Under the pieces are notes generated by a model. It saw only the letters and a list, made by a program, of their open reading frames with translations. It made no database searches and was not told the DNA's origin. Shown one piece after another: positions 1 through 5,707 of a stretch of 8,694 bases of DNA (position 1 is its first letter; every line of letters starts with the position of its first letter). The translations under genes and the position numbers were made by a program. The DNA comes from Chloroflexota bacterium (GTDB lineage Bacteria; Chloroflexota; UBA6077). The DNA lies in NCBI GenBank assembly GCA_021788565.1, contig JAJYKO010000172.1, positions 1 through 8,694 on the forward strand. Direction: 5' to 3'.

Positions 1-120
1 CGGTACGCGATGTTCTCGGGCGGCAGGTTCGATGCCTCGCTGGAGGCCGTAGCTAAGGAAGAAGGCGTGCTGCTCATTGGGGCCAAGGAACTCTACGTTC
101 CCACAAGCGCTGTTCCGTAG
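1..120 (+). CDS. C-terminal end of an unidentified protein (possibly an AAA/DUF234-type ATPase)
   Basis: The window opens inside a reading frame that gives 39 residues before a TAG stop at 118-120. The visible tail includes YAMFSGGRFDASLEAVAKEE followed by GVLLIGAKELYVP. An aromatic-Phe-Ser stretch, then a helix rich in Ala, Glu and Lys, then a hydrophobic Gly-Val-Leu-Leu strand ending in a Leu-Tyr position, resembles the C-terminal nuclease-like segment of archaeal-type AAA ATPases (DUF234/DUF4143 neighbourhood). That match is by eye and weak. The stop codon overlaps the candidate promoter and LexA-like palindrome of dinB, so the two genes are almost adjacent. I am fairly sure this is coding and unsure of the family. 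Confidence 0.55.
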   Translation, partial: RYAMFSGGRFDASLEAVAKEEGVLLIGAKELYVPTSAVP

Positions 121-126
121 TACAAT
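98..126 (+). promoter_or_regulatory. Candidate dinB promoter
   Basis: A -35-like TTCCCA (98-103, four of six consensus bases) stands 17 bp before a -10 TACAAT (121-126, five of six). The expected start of transcription is near 133, giving a leader of about 75 nt before the dinB ATG. The -10 element lies inside the palindrome at 118-133, which is where a repressor would block initiation. The start itself is inferred. Confidence 0.5.
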
Positions 127-133
127 TGTTCTA
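118..133. promoter_or_regulatory. LexA-like SOS box over the dinB -10 element
   Basis: TAGTACAATTGTTCTA is a near-perfect 16-bp palindrome; only one base pair (positions 121/130) breaks the symmetry. Its core GTAC-AATT-GTTC is one base from the GAAC-N4-GTTC core of Gram-positive-type (DinR/LexA) SOS boxes. It covers the predicted -10 of dinB, a classical SOS gene. The palindrome is seen directly; LexA as its ligand is inference, and no lexA gene lies in the window. Confidence 0.5.
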
Positions 134-207
134 GCTGATCCCCGATCCTGAACTCTCGGCGGTGTGCTGGCTGTGGCCGTCTACCCTCATCTGGTGCCCT
201 CTGCAGC

Positions 208-1311
208 ATGAGAGACTTGTCGCCTCCCCACATCCTGCACTTCGACCTGGATGCCATGTTCGCCGCCGTGGAGGCGCTGCTGGACCCGTCCCTCGCGGGC
301 AAGCCGGTGATCGTGGGCGCCAGCCCCGGCACGCGCGGCGTTGTCTCCACCTGCTCGTACGAGGCGCGCGCTTACGGCGTCCACTCCGCCATGCCCATCG
401 GCGAGGCATACGCGCGCTGTCCGCAGGCCGCTTTCCTGCCGGTACGCCACTCCATCTATCGCCAGTACTCCCAGCGGGTCCTGGAGGTGGTCACGACGTA
501 CGCGGATCGGGTTCAGCCGATCTCCATAGACGAGGCGTTCGTGGACCTCTCCTCCGCGGAGGACCCGACCGCCCTGGCCAGGGAGATCAAGGATAAGATC
601 CGCACCGTGGTGGGCCTGGTGGCCTCCGTCGGCCTCGCCTCCAACAAGCTCGTGGCCAAGGTCGCCACGGACCGGGGCAAGCCGGATGGATTCGTGGTGG
701 TACCTCACGGGGAAGAGGCCGCGTTTCTGGCGCCCCTGACGGTGGACAAGCTGTGGGGAGTGGGCCCCAAGACCGGCCAGCGGCTGGAAGCCGCCGGGAT
801 CCGCACCATCGGAGAGCTGGCTGCCGCCGATCCGACGGTGCTCATCCCGATAGCAGGACGGCACTACGTCCGGAAGCTGCTGGAGCACGCCCGGGGCATC
901 GACGAGAGCCCCGTGGAGGTGGACCGAGGGATCAAGTCCATCTCAGACGAGACCACCTTCCAGCGCGACGAGGGAGATCGGAGAGCGCTGTGGGGGGTGC
1001 TGCGAGATCAGGCGAGTACCTGCTCTCGCCGGCTGCGGGAACACGGCATGGTGGCCAGAACGGTGACCGTGAAGATGCGCTACGCCGACTTCCGCACCGT
1101 TACCCGCAGCCTGAGCCTGGGAGTGCCCACGGACGAGCTGGAGCCGCTGGCCGAGGCTGCCGCCGCCCTGATGCGCCAGTGGTGGGCGCCACGGCCCGAG
1201 CCCCTCCGGCTCCTCGGACTGCGCGTCTCCCGCCTGGAGCCCACCCCCGGCCTGCGTCAGCTGCCGCTGATGTCCGAGGGTCTGAACTATAACACTCCTC
1301 CGCTATCTTGA
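208..1311 (+). CDS. dinB: DNA polymerase IV (Y-family translesion polymerase)
   Basis: This 367-residue protein is a complete Y-family polymerase that copies damaged or misaligned DNA at stalled forks. HFDLD (11-15) supplies the first catalytic Asp (D13), and IDEAF (107-111) supplies D108 and E109. F18 sits at the steric-gate position that excludes ribonucleotides. YEARAYGV (51-58) is the conserved finger motif that contacts the incoming nucleotide. LWGVGPKTGQRLEAAGI (182-198) is the thumb helix-hairpin-helix, and residues 240-350 form the little-finger domain. Near the end QLPLM (351-355) fits a QLxLF-type sliding-clamp-binding motif, so the C-terminus looks intact. The ATG at 208 has only a weak ribosome site, but no other ATG or GTG lies nearby in frame. 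The upstream palindrome implies damage-inducible control. Length and domain order are ordinary for the family. Confidence 0.95.
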   Translation: MRDLSPPHILHFDLDAMFAAVEALLDPSLAGKPVIVGASPGTRGVVSTCSYEARAYGVHSAMPIGEAYARCPQAAFLPVRHSIYRQYSQRVLEVVTTYADRVQPISIDEAFVDLSSAEDPTALAREIKDKIRTVVGLVASVGLASNKLVAKVATDRGKPDGFVVVPHGEEAAFLAPLTVDKLWGVGPKTGQRLEAAGIRTIGELAAADPTVLIPIAGRHYVRKLLEHARGIDESPVEVDRGIKSISDETTFQRDEGDRRALWGVLRDQASTCSRRLREHGMVARTVTVKMRYADFRTVTRSLSLGVPTDELEPLAEAAAALMRQWWAPRPEPLRLLGLRVSRLEPTPGLRQLPLMSEGLNYNTPPLS

Positions 1312-1336
1312 CGCGTACGACCATCCGACGTACACT
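1308..1336 (+). promoter_or_regulatory. Promoter of the toxin-antitoxin operon
   Basis: TTGACG (1308-1313) and TACACT (1331-1336) are separated by exactly 17 bp, a near-consensus sigma-70-type promoter. The -35 overlaps the TGA stop of dinB (1309-1311). Transcription would start near 1343, leaving a leader of about 70 nt before the antitoxin ATG. The spacer and the region just after the -10 each hold one copy of a duplicated sequence that looks like an operator. Confidence 0.65.
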
Positions 1337-1370
1337 GAATGTGCGTTGCGTACGTCCATCGGGTGTACAC
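1314..1370. repeat. Duplicated 22-bp operator-like sequence in the toxin-antitoxin promoter
   Basis: Copy A (1314-1335) and copy B (1349-1370) match at 18 of 22 positions. Both begin CGTACG, keep CCATC in the middle and end GTACAC, and their starts are 35 bp apart. Copy A contains an exact inverted repeat, GTACG (1315-1319) and CGTAC (1329-1333), with a 9-nt gap. In copy B the right arm is TGTAC, within the 8-bp palindrome GTGTACAC (1363-1370). Copy A fills the -35/-10 spacer and copy B follows the transcription start. This suits cooperative binding of a ribbon-helix-helix antitoxin that represses its own operon. Confidence 0.6.
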
Positions 1371-1414
1371 AGTCGATGGAATGCCTTTGGGGGTGGCGGA
1401 CAGGGGGTGCCAGG

Positions 1415-1759
1415 ATGGCTGTTGCCAGGGTCGAGAAGAGGGGCCGGCGAGCGGTCCAAACCGAGAAAGATGACGAAACGCGCTCGAGTCTACGGACTGA
1501 GCGGCTGGGAGCGCGGGCTACCGAGAAACAGAAGGAGTTGATCCAGCGGGCTGCCGAGCTGAGTGGACGCACGGTTACCGATTTCATGCTCTCGAGTGCC
1601 CTGGATAAGGCGGTCGACGTTATTCGTGGCTTCGAGGTGATAGAGCTGTCTGAGCGAGATGCCAGGGCTTTCTACGAAGCCCTCGAGAACCCGCCACGCA
1701 TGCACGAGAAGATATACGAGGCGATGCGTTGGAACCGTGAGAATGTGGAGATGCGCTAA
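1415..1759 (+). CDS. DUF1778 (TacA-like) antitoxin
   Basis: With the ATG at 1415 this is a 114-residue protein. That start has a purine-rich AGGGGG 7 nt upstream; an in-frame ATG at 1376 and a TTG at 1346 have no such site, and the TTG lies before operator copy B. Residues 31-66, with EKQKELIQRAAELSGR then VTDFMLSSALDKA, are the ribbon-helix-helix DNA-binding unit of the DUF1778 family. The C-terminal part (about 73-114), with IELSERDARAFYEALENPPR, matches the segment that in TacA-type proteins wraps and neutralises the GNAT toxin. The first 28 residues are a charged extension with no recognised motif. The toxin gene starts 5 nt after the stop. The protein presumably represses its own promoter through the duplicated upstream operator, alone or with the toxin. 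The family call is strong; the exact start is less certain. Confidence 0.85.
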   Translation: MAVARVEKRGRRAVQTEKDDETRSSLRTERLGARATEKQKELIQRAAELSGRTVTDFMLSSALDKAVDVIRGFEVIELSERDARAFYEALENPPRMHEKIYEAMRWNRENVEMR

Positions 1760-1764
1760 GCTCT

Positions 1765-2283
1765 GTGCCTGACCGTGATTACTACTCCGAGATACTCGAC
1801 GAGGAGAAGCACGATCTCGACTCCTTCTCTTGCGGTGTGCCAGAGCTGGATCGTTATCTCCGGGAGCGGGCTGCCCACGACCATCGTCGACGGGTGGCGG
1901 TCCCGCACGTCCTGGTTGAGTCCGCCACGGGGCGAATCATCGGCTACTACACCCTCAGTATGCGATCGGTTGACCGTGATTCCTTCCCACGCAGCATAGC
2001 CAGGAAGCTCCGATACCGGCAGATCCCCGCCGCCATCATCGGACGCCTTGGTGTGCGGGAGGATCTCCACGGCCAGGGCTGGGGAGTCAGACTTCTCGCA
2101 AACGCCTTCGCCCGTATCGCACTGGCCGCAGGAGACGTCGCGGCCTTCGCGGTCATCGTCGAGGCGCTGGACGAGAACGCTCCTTCCTTTTACGAGCACC
2201 TGGGTTTTCGACCAATGGCCGACGATCCTCGTGCGCTCTTCATTCCCCTCGACTCCGTAATGAATCCCCCCGAGCCGAGGTGA
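1765..2283 (+). CDS. GNAT acetyltransferase toxin (TacT-like)
   Basis: This 172-residue GNAT protein is the toxin partner of the DUF1778 antitoxin. Family members acetylate the amino group of charged aminoacyl-tRNAs and stop translation. FSCGVPELDRYL (21-32) is the typical N-terminal motif, IIGYYTLS (58-65) the central strand, and IGRLGVREDLHGQGWG (92-107) the acetyl-CoA pyrophosphate loop. SFYEHLGF (141-148) carries the conserved Tyr143, the usual catalytic or positioning residue. In the R/Q-x-x-G-x-G loop the first position is His102 rather than Arg or Gln, which is less common. The GTG start is forced: a TGA lies in frame at 1738 and no other start codon occurs between. GGAG at 1747-1750 is 14 nt away, so translation is probably coupled to that of the antitoxin. 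It appears complete and active. Which tRNA it attacks cannot be read from the sequence. Confidence 0.88.
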   Translation: MPDRDYYSEILDEEKHDLDSFSCGVPELDRYLRERAAHDHRRRVAVPHVLVESATGRIIGYYTLSMRSVDRDSFPRSIARKLRYRQIPAAIIGRLGVREDLHGQGWGVRLLANAFARIALAAGDVAAFAVIVEALDENAPSFYEHLGFRPMADDPRALFIPLDSVMNPPEPR

Positions 2284-2317
2284 GCGAAGGGATGAATTCG
2301 ATGGTGAGGAGGTAACC

Positions 2318-2821
2318 ATGGCTCACCACCATGAAGAGCACGAAACGTCCGACAACCAGCATCAGGCTGCCATCGCCGCGGCGACGGCAGCCCCGAAAGA
2401 ACACACCCATCGGCTCGTCAGGAGCCGCGATGTCCACGCTCAGGTCCACGGCACAGGCGCGACGGGCCGATTCAACACCCGGCTCGCGGTGGCGATCACA
2501 AAGAGCGTAGGGACGATGTGGGCCGCTTACCTGTTCGCCATCATCGCCCTCGTGTCATTTCCGGCGGCGCTGGTTGCCTTTATTCGCGGCGACACGGTGA
2601 CGGGCATCACGTGGCTGAGCCAGTCCTTCCTCCAGTTGGTGCTGCTGCCCATTATCATGGTCGGCCAGAACGTGATCTCCGCCAGCCAAGACGCCCGGGC
2701 CGAGGCAGACCATGAGACCCTGACCGCGCTCCACACCATCAACGTGCGCCAGTTGGAGATCCTGGAGCAGCAGCAGAAGATCCTGGAGCTGCTCCACCAG
2801 CGGGACACGCTCGAAGAGTAA
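2318..2821 (+). CDS. Small two-helix membrane protein (DUF1003-like)
   Basis: This 167-residue protein of unknown function has an excellent ribosome site, AGGAGGT at 2307-2313, 4 nt before the ATG. It begins with a His-rich polar head (MAHHHEEHETSDNQHQ, further His to residue 44), then an amphipathic stretch with RFNTRLAVAITKSVGTMW. Two membrane helices follow (about 66-89 and 98-116), ending in IIMVGQNVISASQDARAEAD. The tail (135-165), with LEILEQQQKILELL, should form a coiled coil. The order of two short helices, a Gln-Asn after the second helix and a charged helical tail recalls DUF1003 integral membrane proteins. The match is approximate. The His cluster could bind metal, but that is speculation. 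It lies 34 nt after the toxin gene and may share its transcript, or have a promoter I cannot see. Confidence 0.75.
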   Translation: MAHHHEEHETSDNQHQAAIAAATAAPKEHTHRLVRSRDVHAQVHGTGATGRFNTRLAVAITKSVGTMWAAYLFAIIALVSFPAALVAFIRGDTVTGITWLSQSFLQLVLLPIIMVGQNVISASQDARAEADHETLTALHTINVRQLEILEQQQKILELLHQRDTLEE

Positions 2822-2839
2822 CCGCCTTCCAACTCTTCG
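2812..2839. terminator. Possible bidirectional terminator between convergent genes
   Basis: CGAAGAGT (2812-2819) and ACTCTTCG (2832-2839) form a perfect 8-bp stem with a 12-nt loop, spanning the stop codon of the membrane-protein gene. The next gene arrives from the opposite strand and ends at 2869. Neither side has a T-tract, so an intrinsic terminator is doubtful; position is the main support. Confidence 0.3.
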
Positions 2840-2868
2840 TAATGCGATTGGGCCAGAGCGCCGCGCCC

Positions 2869-4749
2869 TTATCCCAGCTGCTCGGATGTCCAGGGGATGT
2901 CCAGCTCCTGCAGCTTGGCGCGGGTCGGCACGCCGGTCTCGGGGTCCCAGCCAACCATCGAGTAGTAGGTGGAACGGGCCCTGGCGAACCCCTCCCGGTC
3001 TATCCCCTGCCCCTTCAGCGTCCCGTTCTCCAGCGGCTCGAACAGCCTCTCCGGCAGCCAGTCGTCCTCGGCCGTGAAGCCCTCCCGCACGTTGAAGACC
3101 CGCGACATCGCGTTCGCACGCTCCCCGACCTTCAGCAGATCAAAGGTGCCCGCCCTCCAGCCGGTGACGGCGGACACGTACTCAGCGATCTTCCAGATGG
3201 GGAGCTGGCCGATGGGCTCACCCACCAGGTTGCACATGCCGATGGAGTTGAACATGCTCCAGTAATTCTGCGTGTAGTAAAACTGCCTCACCTTGCGCGA
3301 GCTGAGCTCCCTGGACGGGATCGGCTCGATCAACCCGACCGCCCGCATGATCTGGAGCTTCGGACCCTCCGCCGCGAACACCGGGTCGTGCGGCCCCTCG
3401 ACGTGATCGGCGCCCGTCGGGGATAGCGCGTAGGCGAGGCCGAGGCCGACCTTGCCTCGGGGCTCGTGCATCGGCAGCTCTTGTCCTTTAACGTGCATGG
3501 CGAAGCGCGCGGCCCCCCGGCCGATCCGCTCCGCCGCCCGCTTCGTCCCATTCGCCAGCAAGTCTCCCAGCCCTTCCCTGGCGGCGATCTTCTCCACCAT
3601 GGCCACCATGGCCTCGGCGTTGCCGAAGCGAAGGTCGAGCCCATCCGTATCCGCCTTGGTCAGCAGCCCGTTCTCGTAGCACTCCATGGCGAAGGCGATA
3701 GACATGCCCGTGGATATAGTATCCATACCCTGCTGGTTGCAGATCATGTTGGCCTTGGACACGGCCCCCAGGTCGTCCACTCCGCAGGAAGACCCGAAGG
3801 CACCCAGCGTCTCGTACTCGGGACCGCCGTATATCGGGTCCACATTCCATGGCTCGCCCACCTGCACCTCGCGCTTGCAGCGGGTCGGGCAGGCGTAGCA
3901 GGTCCCCCGCTTCACCAGCACCGTGTCGCGCATGGTCTCGCCGGAGATCATATCAGCGCCGTCGAACTCTCCCTGATGGAAGTTGCGGGTCGGCAGCATA
4001 CCGCTGGCGTTCAGTCCGCGAACGTTGTTCGTGGTACCAAGGTCCGTCATGACGCCGGGCTTGAAGCCGTCCGCGTACTCTCGAACGAGCCGGCGCACGG
4101 CGTCCGGGTCGGCCACCGGCACCTCCATGGTTCCGCGGACCGCGATGGCCTTCAGGTTCTTGGAGCCCATCACGGCCCCCATGCCGGTCCTGCCATTGGC
4201 GTGCTTCAGTTCGTTGAGGACGCAGGCGTAGGGGACCAGCTTCTCGCCCGCCGGGCCGATCATCGCTATGCGGGCTCTGGGCTCGCCAAGGTCGGCACGG
4301 ATCGCCTCCTGTGCCTCGCCTGTGATCTTGCCCCAGGCGCACGAGGCGTCCCGCAGCTCGGCCTTTCCGTCCTTCACCCACAGGTAAACTGGCCTGGGGG
4401 CCCGTCCCTTGAATACCACGGCATCGAAGCCGGCCCGCTTGAATTCGGGCGCCCACCAGCCCCCCGCCTCGGACTCTCCGAAGCCGCCCGTGAGGGGTGA
4501 CTTGGCGGCCACGGTGAATCGTGTCCAGCCGGCCGCCGGGGTCCCGGTCGCGGCGCTGCAGGCGAAGACCAGAACGTTATCTGGAGAAAGAGGATCTACC
4601 CCCTTCTCCATCTCCGTGAGTAGGAAGTAGGTAGCCAGCGCTCCCCCGCCCACGTATCGGCGGTAGAAGCTATCATCGGGCGTCTGGACGTCGATCTGCC
4701 CGGCGGAAAGGTCCACCCTCAGGATTTTGCCGTGGTAACCAAAGGACAT
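2869..4749 (-). CDS. aor: Aldehyde:ferredoxin oxidoreductase (tungsten/molybdenum enzyme)
   Basis: This is a complete 626-residue member of the AOR family. These cytoplasmic enzymes oxidise an aldehyde to the carboxylic acid and pass two electrons to ferredoxin, using a tungsten (or molybdenum) bis-pyranopterin and one [4Fe-4S] cluster. The N-terminal domain (about 4-210) starts GYHGKILRVDLSAGQI and has GGFGESEAGGWWAPEFKRAG (88-107) and GMGAVMGSKNLKAIAVRG (189-206), the pterin-contacting parts. The cluster ligands are Cys284, Cys287 and Cys291 (CYACPTRC) and Cys506 in IGMCNLVGE. ELPMHEPRG (424-432) holds the conserved active-site His428, and GMDTISTG (341-348) is another family hallmark. The ATG at 4749 has GGAGGAG 8 nt upstream. 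It appears monocistronic; no MoaD-like, ferredoxin or NADH-coupling gene is next to it. The family includes formaldehyde, glyceraldehyde-3-phosphate and aromatic-ring variants, so the substrate is open. Confidence 0.93.
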   Translation of the reverse strand: MSFGYHGKILRVDLSAGQIDVQTPDDSFYRRYVGGGALATYFLLTEMEKGVDPLSPDNVLVFACSAATGTPAAGWTRFTVAAKSPLTGGFGESEAGGWWAPEFKRAGFDAVVFKGRAPRPVYLWVKDGKAELRDASCAWGKITGEAQEAIRADLGEPRARIAMIGPAGEKLVPYACVLNELKHANGRTGMGAVMGSKNLKAIAVRGTMEVPVADPDAVRRLVREYADGFKPGVMTDLGTTNNVRGLNASGMLPTRNFHQGEFDGADMISGETMRDTVLVKRGTCYACPTRCKREVQVGEPWNVDPIYGGPEYETLGAFGSSCGVDDLGAVSKANMICNQQGMDTISTGMSIAFAMECYENGLLTKADTDGLDLRFGNAEAMVAMVEKIAAREGLGDLLANGTKRAAERIGRGAARFAMHVKGQELPMHEPRGKVGLGLAYALSPTGADHVEGPHDPVFAAEGPKLQIMRAVGLIEPIPSRELSSRKVRQFYYTQNYWSMFNSIGMCNLVGEPIGQLPIWKIAEYVSAVTGWRAGTFDLLKVGERANAMSRVFNVREGFTAEDDWLPERLFEPLENGTLKGQGIDREGFARARSTYYSMVGWDPETGVPTRAKLQELDIPWTSEQLG

Positions 4750-4781
4750 GTGATTTTCTCCTCCATACTTCGGAGCTTGTA

Positions 4782-4851
4782 GATCTCAGACAGTCAGGAA
4801 AAACCGGGGAGTCATTGTAGCACTTGTGCCGCCTTCGGTCTGTCAGAGATC
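4782..4851. repeat. Inverted repeat bracketing the oxidoreductase promoter
   Basis: GATCTCAGACAG (4782-4793) and CTGTCAGAGATC (4840-4851) are inverted copies agreeing at 11 of 12 positions, with 46 nt between them. The predicted -10 of the oxidoreductase gene lies in the middle. One arm is upstream of the expected transcription start, so this is unlikely to act as an RNA hairpin. A DNA-bound dimer pair that loops or flanks the promoter is more plausible. The ligand is unknown. Confidence 0.45.
4814..4822 (-). promoter_or_regulatory. Extended -10 promoter of the oxidoreductase gene
   Basis: Read on the minus strand the sequence is TGCTACAAT, a TGn extension joined to a five-of-six -10 element. 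A CTGACA lies 21 bp upstream, too far for a normal -35 spacing, so the extended -10 probably does the work or an activator helps. Transcription would start near 4807, giving a leader of about 58 nt that includes the GGAGGAG ribosome site. Confidence 0.45.
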
Positions 4852-4909
4852 AGGCCCGACGGTTCCGCCCGCAATCGGGGTGATCTCCGCGCGGGGAAGA
4901 GGGTAGCAT

Positions 4910-4931
4910 CGGATTACCGGTGGAATCTCCG
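4910..4931 (-). terminator. Weak hairpin after the ABC permease gene
   Basis: CGGATT (4910-4915) can pair with AATCTCCG (4924-4931) with one bulged base and an 8-nt loop, about 20 nt beyond the permease stop. On the minus strand it is followed by a pyrimidine-rich but not U-rich stretch. It is the only hairpin in place to end the exporter transcript, and it is weak. Confidence 0.2.
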
Positions 4932-4951
4932 ACATGGCCGAGACTGCAAGG

Positions 4952-5695
4952 TTACAGGGCATACCGCTCCAGACTTACAACCTTGAGGGCGAACCAAAGG
5001 ATCGCTCCCCCCGCCAGCGCCATCACCAAACCGTGCAGCAGCAGCCGGTAGAGGCCCCATGGCAGCAGCACGGAGAAGAGCATGGTGAGCAGGATCATCG
5101 GGCCCATGAAGACGCCATTCAGGTTATTGGAGGTCCGGAAGTCCCTGGCCAGCAGCGCAACCGCCGTCGCCGAGGCGATGGAGAAAACCATCGTGCATAT
5201 CAACTCGAAGAAGTAGCCGAGCAATAGCAGCGGGGTAGCCAGACCGAGCACCGTCAGTATCACGAAGTCGATCAGCAAGAGCGGCAGCGTTATGGCCAGG
5301 GTGAGTACCGCAATGGCCCCAATCTTGGCCGCGACGATCTGGCCCAGGGACACCGGCAGCGCCAGGAGAAGATCGACGGTCCGCTTCTCGCGCTCGGAGA
5401 CGACGGTGTAGCTGGCGGCGACGGATGGAACCACCATGCTACCCAACACCAGGAACAGCGGAAAGGTGAACTGGGTGAACATCGTCTTCGGGGAAGCGTT
5501 GGCGAGTCCAGGAGGCATGAACGTCCCTGTCCGGATGTTCGTCGCCGCCACACCATTTGCGGCCAAGGACGCCTGAATCCCCGGAACCACCAGCAGAAAC
5601 AGCAGTGGAAAGACGATGGCAGTGATGAGAGCGCCGCGGTTACGCACCGCCTGCTTCCACTCCTTACCGAACAGCACTCTGAATTCCCTGTTCAT
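4952..5695 (-). CDS. ABC-2 type transporter permease
   Basis: This 247-residue integral membrane protein is the channel subunit of an ABC exporter. A short cytoplasmic N-terminus (FRVLFGKEWKQAVRNRGAL) leads into a first helix (about 22-40). An external loop of about 35 residues follows, then a helix at 78-98. The motif SEREKRTVDLLLALPV (100-115) is the hallmark of ABC-2 permeases of the NatB/CcmB-like type and couples to the ATPase. Further helices span roughly 120-145, 148-185, 197-215 and 220-240. GGGGAGG (5702-5708) is 6 nt before the ATG, and the ATPase stop lies 12 nt upstream, so both genes are surely one operon. Six membrane spans and this length are normal for the family. Nothing in it reveals the substrate (drug, lipid, Na+ or peptide). 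Confidence 0.88.
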   Translation of the reverse strand: MNREFRVLFGKEWKQAVRNRGALITAIVFPLLFLLVVPGIQASLAANGVAATNIRTGTFMPPGLANASPKTMFTQFTFPLFLVLGSMVVPSVAASYTVVSEREKRTVDLLLALPVSLGQIVAAKIGAIAVLTLAITLPLLLIDFVILTVLGLATPLLLLGYFFELICTMVFSIASATAVALLARDFRTSNNLNGVFMGPMILLTMLFSVLLPWGLYRLLLHGLVMALAGGAILWFALKVVSLERYAL

Positions 5696-5707
5696 CTTTG
5701 GCCTCCC

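Noticed and set aside
187..888. A 233-codon minus-strand open frame opposite dinB
   Set aside because: Every dinB motif is on the plus strand; the antisense product is low-complexity and has no start signals.
1346..1414. A longer antitoxin start at TTG 1346 or ATG 1376
   Set aside because: The TTG precedes operator copy B by a few bases and is only about 3 nt past the predicted transcription start. Neither start has a ribosome site, while the ATG at 1415 does.
3466..4500. A 344-codon plus-strand open frame opposite the oxidoreductase
   Set aside because: It is a shadow of a well-supported AOR gene in GC-rich DNA; its His/Arg/Gly-rich product resembles no family I know.
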